A DNA stretch of 64,000 bases from the NCBI GenBank assembly GCA_037576195.1, contig CM075103.1:12276001-12340000 (forward strand), written 5' to 3'. The position numbers and the translations under genes were made by a program. Shown here in pieces: positions 24,521 to 37,500 of the stretch. Within the stretch, counting starts at the first letter, position 1, and each line of letters starts with the position of its first letter. The notes beneath the pieces are model-generated. The model was not told the DNA's origin and did not search any database. It saw only the letters and a list, made by a program, of their open reading frames with translations. The DNA is from Phytoseiulus persimilis. Taxonomy: Eukaryota; Arthropoda; Arachnida; Mesostigmata; Phytoseiidae.

Positions 24521-24544
24521 TCTCTTCAGGTTAAGCCCAGAGGC

Positions 24545-25070
24545 ATCAGGCTCGCCTGATGTCGTGTCCTTTTGTGATGCGCTTCGTCGATGGTCGGAAA
24601 GCCGACGCAGAACAATTTTATCGGGTTCGTCTCCTGGTTCAGAGCAACTGTTCTGGCTGTGGCTGAATCCCAAAATTTTGGGATCGATTTTCGAGGAGAG
24701 CACTGATCTGATTGGACTCACGTCGCGTTCTCTCGACGCCCTCTCGAGCGATGCTTCTTTTCACCAGGTTTCGGGCGGAGAAAACTCGACAAATCGCTCG
24801 GGACGTTGCCCAGTAATGGTGTTCGGGAAGGCAAGCAACATGAGTTCAAACAGGTCAGTGCTTTTTTGAAAATCGATCCCAAAACCCCACAAATTCAGCT
24901 TCAGCCGGAATGATTGTCTCATTTTCCTGGGAACTGTGTTCCCAGGGAAATGTCGTTCCCATAAATTTACAGGAGACGAACCGTATAGGAATCCTTTGAG
25001 CCGGCTCTCCGACTGAACATGAACACTCGGCAGATCGGGGAAGGAGCAATGCTCCCGATCGGCTCCGTGA
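24545..25070. repeat. Imperfect palindrome, about 0.5 kb
   Basis: Inverted arms pair around about 24.8 kb. Exact 13-base matches are gggatcgattttc (24680-24692) with gaaaatcgatccc (24868-24880), and ggttcgtctcctg (24624-24636) with caggagacgaacc (24970-24982). Outer pairing continues through gtcggaaagccg (24593) against the complement near 25000-25014, and more weakly beyond. The right arm contains an extra small perfect hairpin at 24926-24946 (cctgggaac/gttcccagg). Arms are roughly 200-250 bp. Confidence 0.75.
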
Positions 25071-25079
25071 GCGAGCGGC

Positions 25080-27710
25080 TCCGAGGTGCGAGCAGCAAAG
25101 AGGGTCGACTGCAGTTCACACGCAAACATACTTGAATGACGACCAACTGCGAGGTTGTACTCGTGTATGATGCCACTCGAGGATGACGACGAGGATTTCC
25201 AACGCGGATTCCCCGAAACGAAAACTCTGAATTGGAGCTGGTTGATGTGAGAACTGTTCTCGTCATGCAGAGGTAGGTAAAAGCGTTTCTGTGCACGCTC
25301 TGTTGGGAACTCAGTCCCGGAACACATTCTGGTGCTTATCCCGGACAACACTGTGGCAACGGATCATTCTGAAGCATACTGGTACAGCTCACATTGGCAG
25401 ATCGAATCGAGGCGATCTCGAAGAATCCGTCATCCTGTGAATGTAATCGGAATAGGAACGTGAAGGATGTTCTCCAAGATCTACTCGACGGCGGGAAAGG
25501 TGGGAAGTGATGAATATCATATGCAGCTGTAGAGATCACACAGGGAACAGTGAGGAGATATGATTTCCATCCATCATCTGCGCTCCGCAGTCTGTGATCT
25601 GAATGGGGGCTTCGAACATTCTCTCAGAAGGCTTCGAGGAGAAATTCGTTTCTTTCACGATTGGAGTCGACTCCCCTCAGCGACGCCGGGAGCGGCGAGG
25701 GAACCGGCGCGACAGCGGAGGGGAACGCGGCAAATTGAAAATCTGCTAATGGCAGAAACGAGTTGTTCTGCGGTCAACTGTCAATTTCCGAATCTCAGAA
25801 TTCGAATCTTGAAAACCCGCGAGCTGTCACCCGTCATAGAAAGCGCGAGGGAACGGGCTCCTGAGGGCTGTCCCGACGTCCCATCTGGGTTCCCAACCAT
25901 CCCCAGATCCGGGATTGGCGATGCAACAGAACGTCCGTCAATCGCGGTCCGGTTTCAGGAACTCCTGCATCACGGTGACACCCCGGACACTCGTCGGACG
26001 GCACGTCGTCGAGGCCAGACGTTCCATCTCTTCCCATGAAACCATTTATGGACCAGAGCAAGTCCCACAAGTCAAAGTTTTCTCGATCCCCCCTCACCCC
26101 CTTATTTTGCTGGGGAGGATCCAATCGAAGACGAAGGAAAGATTGGACTGATCCTGCAGAGGTGTACACAATGACAAATCGACGTCGGTCCGAGTGTTTC
26201 CCGTCGCACAGGTTTCCGCGGTCAGTGCGGTGAGGAGTTGCTGCGCGTGTTCTGTCTATTCTTTCCCTTCCGTCCTCTACGCCTCCTGTCTACAAGAGTA
26301 ACGGCCAGTGGGATCTCCCGCGACGGTAGTTTCCTCTCGTTCTGACTTCGTCGCCTCCCATCGACAATGAACAGTCCCAGGACATCCGTTCCTTCGATGC
26401 CGGTTGCTGTTGTCCTGTGTGCTCGTCCATTCATCATTAGGCTATTTAGGCCACAGAACTCGCTGTATGCCCGCTGCAATGATGGGCAGCTTTCTCGGTC
26501 CGGCTCCTTGCTTCCAACTTGGGTGAGCGGATGGACGGAGCGACAAACCGCAAGCTCATACAGGAGAGCATGAAGAGGGTCCCATGGAGACGCTACTCCT
26601 GGGAATTCGAGGGGAGCGCTCGTTATACAGTCAGGTCAAGAATGTCATTCTCATCGATGACAACACGTCTTGATGAGGGATAAAACTGGATACTACTGCC
26701 GGTGCTGCGCGGCCCACCCATTCCTTCTGGACATTGGAGTCGCATCGATGCGATCGGATCCTATCGCAGATAGTGGACGAGCTCGATTGCCGCTCCGATC
26801 CTTCGTGGCGGTCGCCTGAAATCTGCAAGTTGGGAACGCTCGGACAATTTCAAATCTGCTCCTATTGGTTCAGGAGCCCAGTAGTCAATCGATGTCATGT
26901 TGACTGCTGTGTTTCGTTCCTGAACTTGATTCAGGCGGACAGAGTCACCGAGTACCCAACTCCCCAACGATGGCGACCAGAATGAATTTCAAATTTGGAG
27001 CAAACTCAGTAGCTACGGGGCCCCCAGTTAACCATGACGGCACGAACCGTAAATACGAGAATGTTTTTATCTTCATTTTGAATCGCGGCTCGGTGTAGCG
27101 CCTGCGCGATCGAATCGAACTGAGACGTAGTCGCACCGGTTGTGCTGTTATTAGGACTCGGAACGGCAGGAACCGCGACTGAGCGAATAATCGCAACCTA
27201 GATCTTGAAAGCGGACCGCAGCTCTGGAACCGGAGCGCCGTTATCGGAGCAATAAGGCCGTTCTAGGAACGTGTGATTCCGGAATCGACTCTTGCGCAAA
27301 TCTGATAAGAAGAGGTGGCTCGCGCCGCACGAGGGTTGGAGGCGCTGCTTCGCAACCACGCGAGATGGAAACCCCTTCCGGGATTCAAGTGGTGACATCT
27401 TCAAGTAACGATGATGCTCCAAACGCTTCCTTTCAACGCATGCGGATACCTGAAGTGAAAGGATCTCCAACTCAGCGACCGAGATGATGGCGACAAAAAT
27501 TACTGATTTTCTCATTTGTGCGTTCTCGGCTAGCTCGGCGGCGGGATCACGGCGGCTCCTGCTTCAAGTAGCCCGACTCGCGATTGAGGCTCTAGTGACG
27601 CCGATCAGCGTTTCGTCTCTCAGACACCCCAGCGGAGATCTATCAGTGACTGTGGACTCGAGGATTTCTCGTCGGTTCTTTCTCCCAAAGAGTCGTCTGG
27701 GTTTCTTATA
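25080..27710. other. No recognisable gene
   Basis: Frames such as 25560-26039 + (159 codons) and 26761-26967 - lack any recognised domain. No long repeat was noticed. Confidence 0.4.
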
Positions 27711-27717
27711 TACTATG

Positions 27718-28004
27718 CTAATCAGAGTGGGCAAGAGCATTCAAATTTAGATTCAAATCAGACTCCGAATCGCACAAACTGTCGGGGATTTCGTCACCTG
27801 GTAGATGTGTGGAATTGGTTGGTTCGATGAAGGCAGGGGAGAGGGGGGTCCCTGGAGGGTGTCTGTGTTCCCTCGACAACTCGGCCAGGGATCTGGATTT
27901 CCCGAGAACCCGCTCCGCTGGCTTGACCAGAGCTGGCTGGAGGCAGAAAACACTCCTCAGAAATTCATGGAGTTCTCGATGAGAGAACCCGATAGTTCGA
28001 AATC
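27718..28004 (-). CDS. Candidate terminal exon; unrecognised
   Basis: On the - strand a consensus acceptor (tcgtttctcctttcag) ends at 28005. The following frame (phase 1) is open for 94 codons to TAG. The translation has a balanced composition (for example ELHEFLRSVFCLQPALVKP) and an acidic tail with SDLNLNLNALAHSD. The acceptor and open frame are seen; that it is a real terminal exon is inference. No upstream exon was assigned and no family is recognised. Confidence 0.25.
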
Positions 28005-28139
28005 CTGAAAGGAGAAACGACAGATTCACGACGGCTCTGGTATGCGTCGCTCCCTTAGTGAGTAACCCTGTTCCTTCAGTTGCTGCAATTCCAACTACGA
28101 GCTGGACCCTCCGCCTGAACGTTTCGTCCACGGACGCAG

Positions 28140-31100
28140 CTGCTTCAAGTCCTAAAAGTCGAGCCTCGAAGAACCCTCGATCTTATCCAGGATCGCTATC
28201 CTGAAACGAGGGACTTTTGTGTCCGGTAACCGTTTGGATCATGCATCACACACTCAACTCAGGCCATAACCTCAATGTCACAGGGTCATAGGCGCGTTGC
28301 CCTGAGGTGAGAGGAGAACAACATTTACAACTTTCTCACGGAGACTTTTCTCACCGGTAGCAACCATCCGTCCCCGATGCCGTTGCTGATTCTTGTCGAA
28401 GTAGCCTCGCGGTCACTCCGATGGTTTTACCTTCTTTCCTTCTTGGCTTTCGCTGACGTTTTTCGGCTCGATACCTTCGATGTTTCTCGTGGGAACTCTT
28501 GGATCGTATCCATCAAACAACGAGGATTTCTTGGTCTTTACTATCCCTGAGAGCAGTTTATAGGCAGATCAACTAGGCCGCCTTCGTCGTGCTCGGGGTC
28601 GGTTCTCCTTCCAGGTCCTCGTCGACGGCTGGGGCCTCGGAAGGACTCGTTTGTTCCATTATACGCTCCAGCTTGGCCCGAGTTGAGGAGACAGTATCCT
28701 TCTCAGGGGCAGGACGCAATTGAAGAGCCCGTCCGATGATGGTTTTTTGAGGAGGCGCATTCCGGAACCTGGGAGATTTGGAGACGCCGTGGGGTCGATT
28801 TCCGGGGATTGCTGATTTCCCGGGGTCTTCGAATGATGGTGGCTTGAGATGATTGTAAGCAGTTCAATAGCTCAGTCTGGGACCAGTCCAAGAATCGTCC
28901 CGAACGTTTGGAAATTCCACCATACACGAGTTTTCCGGTGGGCTTCAGGGAGTCAGGTGAGGTCCATTGAGAAACGATGTTTCACGCGGGAGATGCGCTC
29001 TCGGCCCTCGAGCAGACGTTCATATCGTGGAAGAGAGTTTGGAGAAGGATGTTCTCGGGATGTCAGTCCTCGAACAAAATACATTGGAGGAACCGAGATT
29101 CGTGGAATGGGGCGGGCCATTGCCTTTGAGAAACTCTAAGAATGAAATCGGATAACTTCGTCTCGCTGGTGAATCCCACACGGCTCGTCGTTTTGCTGAA
29201 AACCGAGCGAGCTGGTCGGAGAGATTCGGTCTTCAACGCACGTCCTCAACACGTCGGAACAGAACGTGGCTCCATTCTCTCAGATCGGAAGCCATTTAAA
29301 GTCGGTCCTGCCTGACGCGCTCCCGACCCCGACTCTTTCCTACAGCGCACTTTAACCATGTAGAAATTAAACCGAAGTTACATCGTTCGACGGGCGGCCC
29401 TCCTGCAGGAGCTTGACGGGTCGAAAATGATAGAGAAAGAGGAGATCGGCTCGAAGGACTCAGAGCGGGAACCCGATTCGATTCGGGAGCCGATCTCGAA
29501 CCACCGAAGTTCTCAGTCTCACGTTCCCAAAGGATACCCGGGAAGAAAATCGGGAAACCTCTCAAACTTTGGACCTGCTCACTCCTCTCTTGTTACGACC
29601 GCCGCTCGTTGGCGTTAAAAACCGCTGTCCAGTTCCTGTGATATCCTCTCGACCAGCTGACGTTGTCTGGGATTTTGAAAGAGAACAATGCCTGTATGTA
29701 GAGCGACCGTGGCCAAAAGTGACATCGGCTCTCGTTCCTCTGGAGCAACGTTCGGATAGATCAGGCGTTGTCAGTCGCTTCGTTCGGTGTAGACTAACCG
29801 GATAGGTCGCCAGTGACACTCCCACAATAGAGTCTGTGACGCCTCTCGATCCCATGAGCCGCCCGAAGAGGATTTTACACTGGAGGAGCCGAGACAAAAC
29901 GCGACAAAGGAGAACGGAGCTGGCCTTGGTCCGATTGGATTTATCAGAGCCCCCGCCCCGGTGCCGACCCCGCGCGATCATCGAAATCCCCAGGATTCCT
30001 TCTCCCTCCCTCACTTCCTCCTTCTGTGAATTCACTCCCAAACGTGCTCCAGGGAAATTCCTACTTGTCGTGATGGAGTCCTCGGGCGCTGGTGGCTCGG
30101 TTTGTCGGCGTCAGCTTTTTTGTGCCACCCTTTGTGCGATGCTTTCGCTCCGACGGCAACCTTCCGACGTTCGCTGTAGTTGTTCTGTGGTGGAGCAGGA
30201 ATCAGATGGAAATCGAATGTTTTGTCGACGGATACGCGGAAGCACCGATTCATCGGAACGGGTTCCAGAGGAAACAATGTCCATGGTGTCGTCGGGATGC
30301 AAAACCGTAATTTATAACGTTCCAGATGGCATCCCTGTCAGAACGCGAACAGTTGTATGAAACATCGGACTCGCGAACGGAGTCGAACGTCTACCCGCAA
30401 ACTTATCCGGTGTTCCATCCGAGGTGTCCGTCTGCGAAGGAATCCATTGCCCACGATCGGTTCCCTGTCCCGTCGCTCTAATGAACGCCGCTCAGTATGC
30501 GCCACCCTCCCGGTCCCTGATCCACGCAGCCCAAATTGATTGCGTCATGCTATAAACTTCAGAACCCTAGTGAACTCAAGCAGGAAACGACATACCCTTC
30601 GCTCCGGAACGTCTGCAATGACGCTTGAGAGTCCTGCCCTAGTGGACGGGGGAGCTGACATTCATACATTTCCGGCGAATTTCCACAGGCACTGTATCAC
30701 CAGGGTCGTTGTTCCGTCTGCGAAGGAATGTCGAGCGGCAAACGTGAGAAAGCATCGGTATTCGTTCGAGCTGCTTCCGACAACCCTGCTTCGTTGGGAA
30801 TCGCAGAAGTAATGAAGTTGGATCTCGTTGAACAAGCCTGTGTCTAATCGAGGGCGAAAGCGTTGTCGTTTGCTTGCCTTCAGCTTGACGTTCCAGCGAG
30901 AGCACTATTACCGATGTCACCTCGATGACAGAACTCACCTCGGTTGTGACTCGTTCCTCCACACTTCGTGAGGATCTCCTTGCGAAGACTTTCCTGGATT
31001 CCGCGAGAGGATGGGAATCATCCAAATAACTCCCGGTGAATTGAATGTGTAGCTTTCTATTTCTGCTCCATAATTTGTCGTGTCGGAAGGTCCTGCTCCC

Positions 31101-31240
31101 TCTGCTCTTGAGACTGTATAGCTCTCCGGCTCGTAGAATTTACGAGCGCTGTTCGCAGACCTGTTTTTTCTCTGCTTCGGAATGCGTCGTAGTTGGTGCT
31201 GCTGCCTCCGTCGCCTCTTGGTCATAGTTGCTGCTGCACA
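28140..31240. other. No recognisable gene; one short perfect hairpin
   Basis: An 11-bp inverted repeat, gagatcggctc (29442-29452) and gagccgatctc (29487-29497), forms a small stem-loop. Open frames such as 29836-30360 + (174 codons) and 29562-30041 - show no known domain. Confidence 0.4.
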
Positions 31241-31254
31241 CGCGTGGGCCTGAC

Positions 31255-31539
31255 ATGGAGCATCAGCAACAAGAGAACACCAGCGACTGGAGGCTCATTG
31301 CGGAGAGAATGAAGGTCATTGTCGGGTCAACAGAGAACCCTATAGAGTCCCGGTTCTTGAACGACGATTCAGGAGAGTTCTGTTCCACTGTCCCAGCATT
31401 CTCCGCAAAGTCCGCGGATCTCGGAGGTGGAGGATGTTCATGCCTCATGAGCTCCGAGGAATCTTCCACAGAAGTGATCTGCCCGGAGAATGCCACCAGG
31501 ATGCGACTCCTGACAACCACAGTGGCGGCATTAGCCTAA
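31255..31539 (+). CDS. Hypothetical 94-residue open frame
   Basis: An ATG frame encodes about 94 residues beginning MEHQQQENTSDWRLIAERM, with a Gly-Cys-Ser segment in the second half. Composition is plausible for protein, but the opposite strand is also open and there is no family match, splice support or codon-bias evidence. Confidence 0.18.
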   Translation: MEHQQQENTSDWRLIAERMKVIVGSTENPIESRFLNDDSGEFCSTVPAFSAKSADLGGGGCSCLMSSEESSTEVICPENATRMRLLTTTVAALA

Positions 31540-31548
31540 ATCATTTCT

Positions 31549-32590
31549 TTGCTCGAATGCTCCCGACCGATTAAGAGAGCGAGAAAGTCAGATCCCTTGG
31601 ATCTGAGGTTTATTGAGGCAGGTTTTCGGAGCGCTGGGAGCGTTCAACTCAACGCGAAGGATCCCGTGTCTCCTCGTCGTCGCCCTTCGGAGAGCGGAGA
31701 CCTGGCTCATGAGTTAATTCCTCCCAGAAGTTCATCCAGAAACCCCGTTGAGGAGGCCTGTTTGCGTTCAAGTCCCAGGAGTCGATGCCGAGCTTTCTGT
31801 CGGAGGTGCGGTTATCGAGGAGAACCTTGTTGTACCGCTCATCTTTTTCCGTTGACCAGGCTCGAGTCCCTCGAAGTACGCGAGTCGAAACGATATTGTG
31901 ATGGATCCCGTGCCCTCTGTGGGCTTGCATCATTTTCCGAGACTGATATAGTTCAGGACAACACATTTTTTCGAATATCTCCCGCTCAAAAAGATGAGTT
32001 CCCTTCCAGATTTCCGCCTTCCGAATATTCGTGGAGTCATGCAATGAAATGTTTTTTGGGCCCACGGCGGGGTTCCCTGGAGTTATCGACAAATCGTCCA
32101 TCCAGCCATTCATCAGACTACAAGTATGTGACCATCGGAGCTGAGAAGCTCAGACAGGCAGGACGACACGGAAAATTTGATCCAAGAAGGCGGAAAATAA
32201 TAAGGAAGTGAGTGAAGAGTTCGGGATATTATGGTCTCCAATACCATACATGGAACTGCACGATGGAACAATATGATATTTAGCGTTCTCCTGCGTCAGA
32301 GAACACTTTCTGTGTCTGAGAAAAGCTGCCTGTATACAGATGAGCTTCTTTCAACGATATTCTCCCCCTTCGGAGCGTACTTGAAACAGGGCCAGTCGGC
32401 AATGCTCGAGCTCTTGCGCAGAGAGAATTCGTAAAGAGTGGTCTGTTCCCTCCCTTGAGACCACCCAAACGGCATCGCGTATGTTCCAGGTCAACCAGAT
32501 CACGGGTGTAGGAACCTATCGCGTACCTAAACACTCAGACATTGCCGTCAATACTCTTTTATAGATCAACGATCCAAGAGAAGGGTGGGA
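31549..32590. other. No recognisable gene
   Basis: A 220-codon + frame (31549-32211) and an antisense 154-codon frame overlap. Neither shows a known domain. Confidence 0.35.
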
Positions 32591-32599
32591 TGGACGGCC

Positions 32600-33365
32600 C
32601 ATGTCCTTCCCACGGATTTGCTGTACAACGTGCCGCCAGTGTCATGCGCATCCGAACGAGATTTTGGAAGTTAATCGAGGGCCCACTCGGTATTGCCGGC
32701 GCTCATTCTCGAGCTTTCTGATAGGATTTGACACGTTTCGCTTTCTCCTGCCATTTTCCCGGCACTCGATGTATTTTCTGGAGCTCGAGAACGTGATGCC
32801 GGCATTCTCTGAGTTTCTTGCTTTCGGGTTGCACAAACCCGATACCATAGCCTCACTCCGGGGTCGAGTGAATCACCACCTGGCCCTTCCCGATGTTGAG
32901 CGTCAGCTCATTCCCAACTCCAGACCCCGTTTTGACTTCTAGGAGCTTCAATCATCCATTGGGAGTATCTAGCCATAAGTAAGACGTCGTGAGCGAACGA
33001 GAGACCGGTCGTATTGGAACAGGTTTTTCTACTCGTATCTCATGTCCTGCTTGTCCGTCGCGACGCCGAACTCTTCTGAGAGCTCGGCCTCAAGGTCCGA
33101 GATGTACAGCATAAAGGGGAGGTATGACGAAAGGCAACCCTTACAGAGCTCCAGATTAGTCTCGATCCATTTCGATGTCAAATCATTTCATGCGTGTATA
33201 CAGCGTGGCTTTTTTAGGTCGGGAATCCCGAACTCGATTTTCCTCTTCAATCTCCTCGGATATCAAAAACTGGTCTATCGGAAATTTCAAGGCGATCACT
33301 TCAGTTCCTGGTGGAGTGGATTTGATGGAAGCTGCGCCCAGGGTGTGGTTTTTCCAATGACCCAT
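32600..33365 (-). mobile_element. Decayed non-LTR (LINE) reverse-transcriptase fragment
   Basis: Read on the - strand through several frameshifts and stops, the order of motifs is that of a LINE reverse transcriptase: LYTRMK followed by FDIEMDRD, then KGCLSSYLPFMLYISDLEAE (corresponding to the QGCPLSP.LF region), then FAHDVLLMA at 32997-32971, the place of the catalytic F/YADD box, and then ELTLNIGKGQVVIHST, the conserved segment after the catalytic box. The ADD triad has become AHD, and stop codons interrupt each block, so it cannot encode an active enzyme. Neither an endonuclease domain nor the 3' end was identified with confidence. The exact clade (CR1, RTE or other) is not determined. Confidence 0.72.
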
Positions 33366-33369
33366 GTTA

Positions 33370-33850
33370 TCACGAAGGCTTCCTAGATGTGATCAGGAGA
33401 ACGTCGGAATTCATCGGATCGAGCTCGGCGGGGTCGCATTTGACGCGCAAACGGCAGTCGGTAAATAGCTAGGAAACTGAATGGAGTCATCTTAAGGCCT
33501 CGGAAACTGGTCAGCGATCGTATCCACCCTTCCCTCGATTTTTGAGGATTTCAAAGGAGTCGAGGACGGAAAACCGTACGAGGGTGATTTTCGGGGAAAA
33601 AACCATCGGATCGAACCGGCAATTCAATATTCCGAAAGTTCGGCCATCTGAGTCGCGTCCACCCCAGGAAATAGCTCAGATACCTCAATCCTTACGAGAG
33701 GTACGAAATGCGAGGAGGAGCCTGAAAACGAGATTCGCCAGGTGGCAGGGCTCCGGGAAAAACTTGACGTTTTACTGATCACTTTTGGGAATACCTCGAT
33801 GTAAACTGGATGAATTCCGAAAACACGTGCCGGCATCGATTCTCATCTTA
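33370..33850. other. No recognisable gene; upstream flank of the LINE fragment
   Basis: Could hold more decayed LINE sequence on the - strand, but no motif was recognised. Confidence 0.3.
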
Positions 33851-33879
33851 TACACTCCAGCAGAGAATGGGTGTATACC

Positions 33880-34525
33880 CTGGATGCCGAAAAATCGAGC
33901 CAGAAATGCATGAAGCCGAAAAATCGAGCCCGAAAAGCATGAAGCCGAAAGGCATGAAAATGAAGAGCGTGAAGCCGAAAACCTCCTCTCCCAACAGCGG
34001 AGCGGTCAGGACTGGCTTAGCGGGGAGGAATTGCACCTTCGTTATGCTCAGCATACCTACCTCTTCTGCCTCGCTTACGTCCTTGCTGTTCCGCATCTAT
34101 GGTCCCTAGTTCGAACTGAGCAAAGGTGTAACTGCTACAGGAAGCAATCTGCTGATCGCGAATATTGAAGTTTCCGAGGTCAACTCGCTAGAACTGAAGA
34201 GGAATCTTCACCTCCAACTCCAGTACTATTCGCAGAATACGCTGGTACAACACCTTGTTCTCCCCACCGAAGAGGGAAACCCGGCATCGAAACACTGATT
34301 CTTCGCAGCAGGTGCGTGTCATCCAAATGAGTCTCACAAAGGTACAGATCGACGAAACGATACAGAAATCCCATCCCGCCAAACCAGTCCCGAACACTCC
34401 GCCGTTGGGAGAGGAGGTTTCCGGCTTCATGCTTTTCGGCGTCATGCTTTTCGGGCTCGATTTTTCGGGTTCGATTTTTCGGCTCCATGCGTTTCGGGTT
34501 CGAATTTTCGGCTTGTCGGACCCTA
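33880..34525. repeat. Inverted repeat pair with GAAGCCGAAAAGCAT units
   Basis: Left arm about 33885-34090 and right arm about 34300-34520 are inverted copies separated by about 200 bp. The exact 16-base match aacctcctctcccaac (33980-33995) pairs with gttgggagaggaggtt (34404-34419). Each arm starts with several degenerate copies of a 15-base unit close to gaagccgaaaagcat, read in opposite directions. Frames across it give K-P-K/S-M repeats and are not called as genes. It lies just upstream, in - strand terms, of the LINE fragment, so it may belong to the same element. Confidence 0.72.
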
Positions 34526-34569
34526 ACCCAGAGAATGATCAGCCATGAAATGCCCCATCGATCCGTTCT

Positions 34570-37500
34570 TGAGAAATATCCGAGGAGTGACTGAATTGCG
34601 GTCAGAAGAAAATCAAGCTTCCAAGTTCCCACCCAAAAGAGCCACCGTGTCGATACCATCTCTATCATTCCCCCGCATTGCCGTGACACTGAATTTCGCG
34701 CAATTTGTTTCTTCTAGTCTGGACACTTCAATTCCTGAGATGATGCTGGATATCTTGCCTTCACCTCCCTCACTTGTTCGAACTCTCTTCTGCGTGGCTC
34801 ACCTGGTTTTGAGTTCACTTTCTCTGAAATCACGACCCATCCTCCGATCATGTTTCATGCCCTCTGGCTGAAGAAGAATCCATACCAACGTTGGGTGTTT
34901 GAGCTAGAGTCGCGAGGATTACGGGCGTCGACATCGTCTTGGCTCCAGTCAAAAAATAAAAGAGTCTCTTGTTTGTGGGCTGGTCAATGAAACTTTGGAA
35001 GGATGAATTCCACCTTTTTACGAGGAACGTTACTCAAAACACGCGGAGATCCGCCCGCAAGCAATAAGTAATAATCGACACGCGCCGTGAACACCATTCG
35101 AATAATCAGACTTGGAGTCCGAAACATACATTCAACGGGCAATTCGTGACCGCGTGAGCCATCCGATACCCCGTACTGAAGATTTCTCCTGATTTTATTT
35201 CTGTTCTGGGCTCAACGGTCCGCGTCCCGATGCCCGGGAAACCTTGGGTCGGCGAGCAAAGGGAGCGCCAAGGACCTCATGAATATTTTCGCGTTGGAAT
35301 TCGAGGCTGATTTGTCTTCTGAAGCCGCAGAGTCAATGTCCGGCCCATTACACCGGAAAGCCTGCTGGACACGTGTTCATTCGGGCTCGAGCAACTGAAC
35401 TCTACTGACCTTTCTCTGTTGTTAACATATGTCTTCATGGGGTCCTTAATCCTTTGCTTTATCATCGACGCTTGTACTCATGCTGCTCAGCGGCCCTCGG
35501 GTCGCATACCACTGAGAACTGAGACCAACACTCCGGGAAAGGCGTATATACAGCGGCTGATATAACATAATATAAAGACGACGAGGCTCATGCCTTCCGG
35601 AGCGTTCAGAACATCAGCGATGGGGAGTGTCAAATAATCTACGAAACGCTGTGTAATTATCCTAGGCTACGTTAAATATCATTCCCAATCAAGCCTGAAT
35701 TGAACGATGCCGCCACGCGCGAGCAGAGAAGAGAACAATAAACCCTCTCCTTCGAGAGACCAGTAATGATCCATAGTCGATGCACAAGGCTGCGTTTTTC
35801 CATGTCCTGCCAGCACAGGGAAAAGAATCGAAATATTGCAAATCACAAATAATTCACAGGGAGCAACGACTCTCGAAGAGGAAGACTTCTCGAATATCAA
35901 CCGTGTCCTCTGAGGGAGGCCCCAAGCTCCGCTTCGCATGACGAGCCGAAGCGTTGTTATCTCCAGTTTGTCCCGTGCATCAATAGACAGGCGGCGTGAG
36001 AAAGGTTGAAAATGGGGAAGAACGTCCGGAAAAAAGGACAACAAGGGCTCGGAACGAGACAATGAGAAGAGGAGATGCGAGCTGGGAAATGGACCTGCCC
36101 ACGGGGCGGGAAGCACCAACGGCGGGGAACTAGAGAAAGGTCCCGCCTGGGGCACTAGAGCCGGTCTCTGTCTCAACGCCTTCCTTCTCCCGAGGCTTCT
36201 TGGACACGAACTTAGTTTCTTGCCGTGCGACGAGAGCAGTCGTTATTAACGCAGCACACGTCCCGATTGGCATCATTGGCATCAAGAAAGATCCGTAAAG
36301 ACGTCCCACACACTGAGAGCTTCGGCGCGATGTTGGTCGGAGCAGCGATGTGAGGAAGAGTAGAGAGTAAGCGAGCGAACGAGCACGTCGGCCCGTGGCG
36401 ATCTCGCTCGGAAGTGGGCGCAACGCCCCCCTTCCTGGAGAAACACTCCCGTCTGGTGTGGAGCGAGAAGCTTCCGAGCCAGAGTGGGATGAAGATCTGG
36501 GAATGAGCACGAATTTCTCAGGAATCGAGAAAGTGTGCGACCAACTCCCAATCGGAATTTCAGAAGAGCGTCATGAACAGTGGAGGTGGACGGAGTTTCC
36601 TCCAAAAACAATCCAGGCTCCGAAGAGACCCAACTAGGATCGGATCACACGACAGCGCCTTTATTCGGTGATTTCTGCTTCGCGGCGGGTCGATTTGCAT
36701 CCCCGCGATTCAAACGAATCCCGGGTGAGGTCCATTGAGTCAGTTGCTCTATCTCACTTCCCGCAAGTCGCCGTCAGCTGTCGCGGTCCACTGGAGTGGG
36801 CACACATCTGCATCATCGGGAAAATGGTTGGAAAACTCTCTGCGCGAGTCCCTCTTCCTAGAAGCCTATACCGCACTCCGATTTCGGTGACTCAATCCGA
36901 CACGGGCGACATCGAATGCCGCGCGTCATCTCTTCAGAGTTTCCCTGCCCGCTGTCGATTTTTAATGAGCGTTTCAGACAGGAGCGCTTCAACTCGGGGA
37001 TGCAAATATCGCCAGGATCGTAGTTTAGAGCAATTAGTCTGCTATTGACGTTTTTGACCAGAGTTCATGCAGAGTTCGTTCAAAGAGATGCTGTGCCAAC
37101 GCCGGGAAAGAGGGAATATGCGCGAGTTTCCCACGAGCTTCTATTTTATGGCCGTGTTCCTCGAGTTCGCCTGCACCCGTCCACTTTGCGCCCGGAAATT
37201 CCGCTGGGCTCCTCCAATACTTGAGCTTTCTGTGATAATGAACCAACTCCGACGTCAAACCGTGCACTCGAACGTTTTCGGGACCGATATTCGGATCCAG
37301 GAGTGCGGAAAGGACTCCGACAACGACGGGAAAAAACTTGCCTCGTGTCTAACTCAGTGATCATCAGCTTGCCAGGATGAGGAACGGAAGAAAGAGAAAT
37401 CTTGGTTGAAGCTACACGAAGTTTCCTGCTTGGCAACGGGAGAGCGTATCCGCGGCCAATGCTCCCATTCTCCGGTGGCAAGTCAACAAAGTAACTTGAC

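Noticed and set aside
34180..34689. 169-codon - strand frame as a protein, or as a LINE endonuclease
   Set aside because: It spans an inverted repeat with tandem units. A segment (VDLYLCETHLDD) loosely resembles endonuclease motifs but is too short to support.
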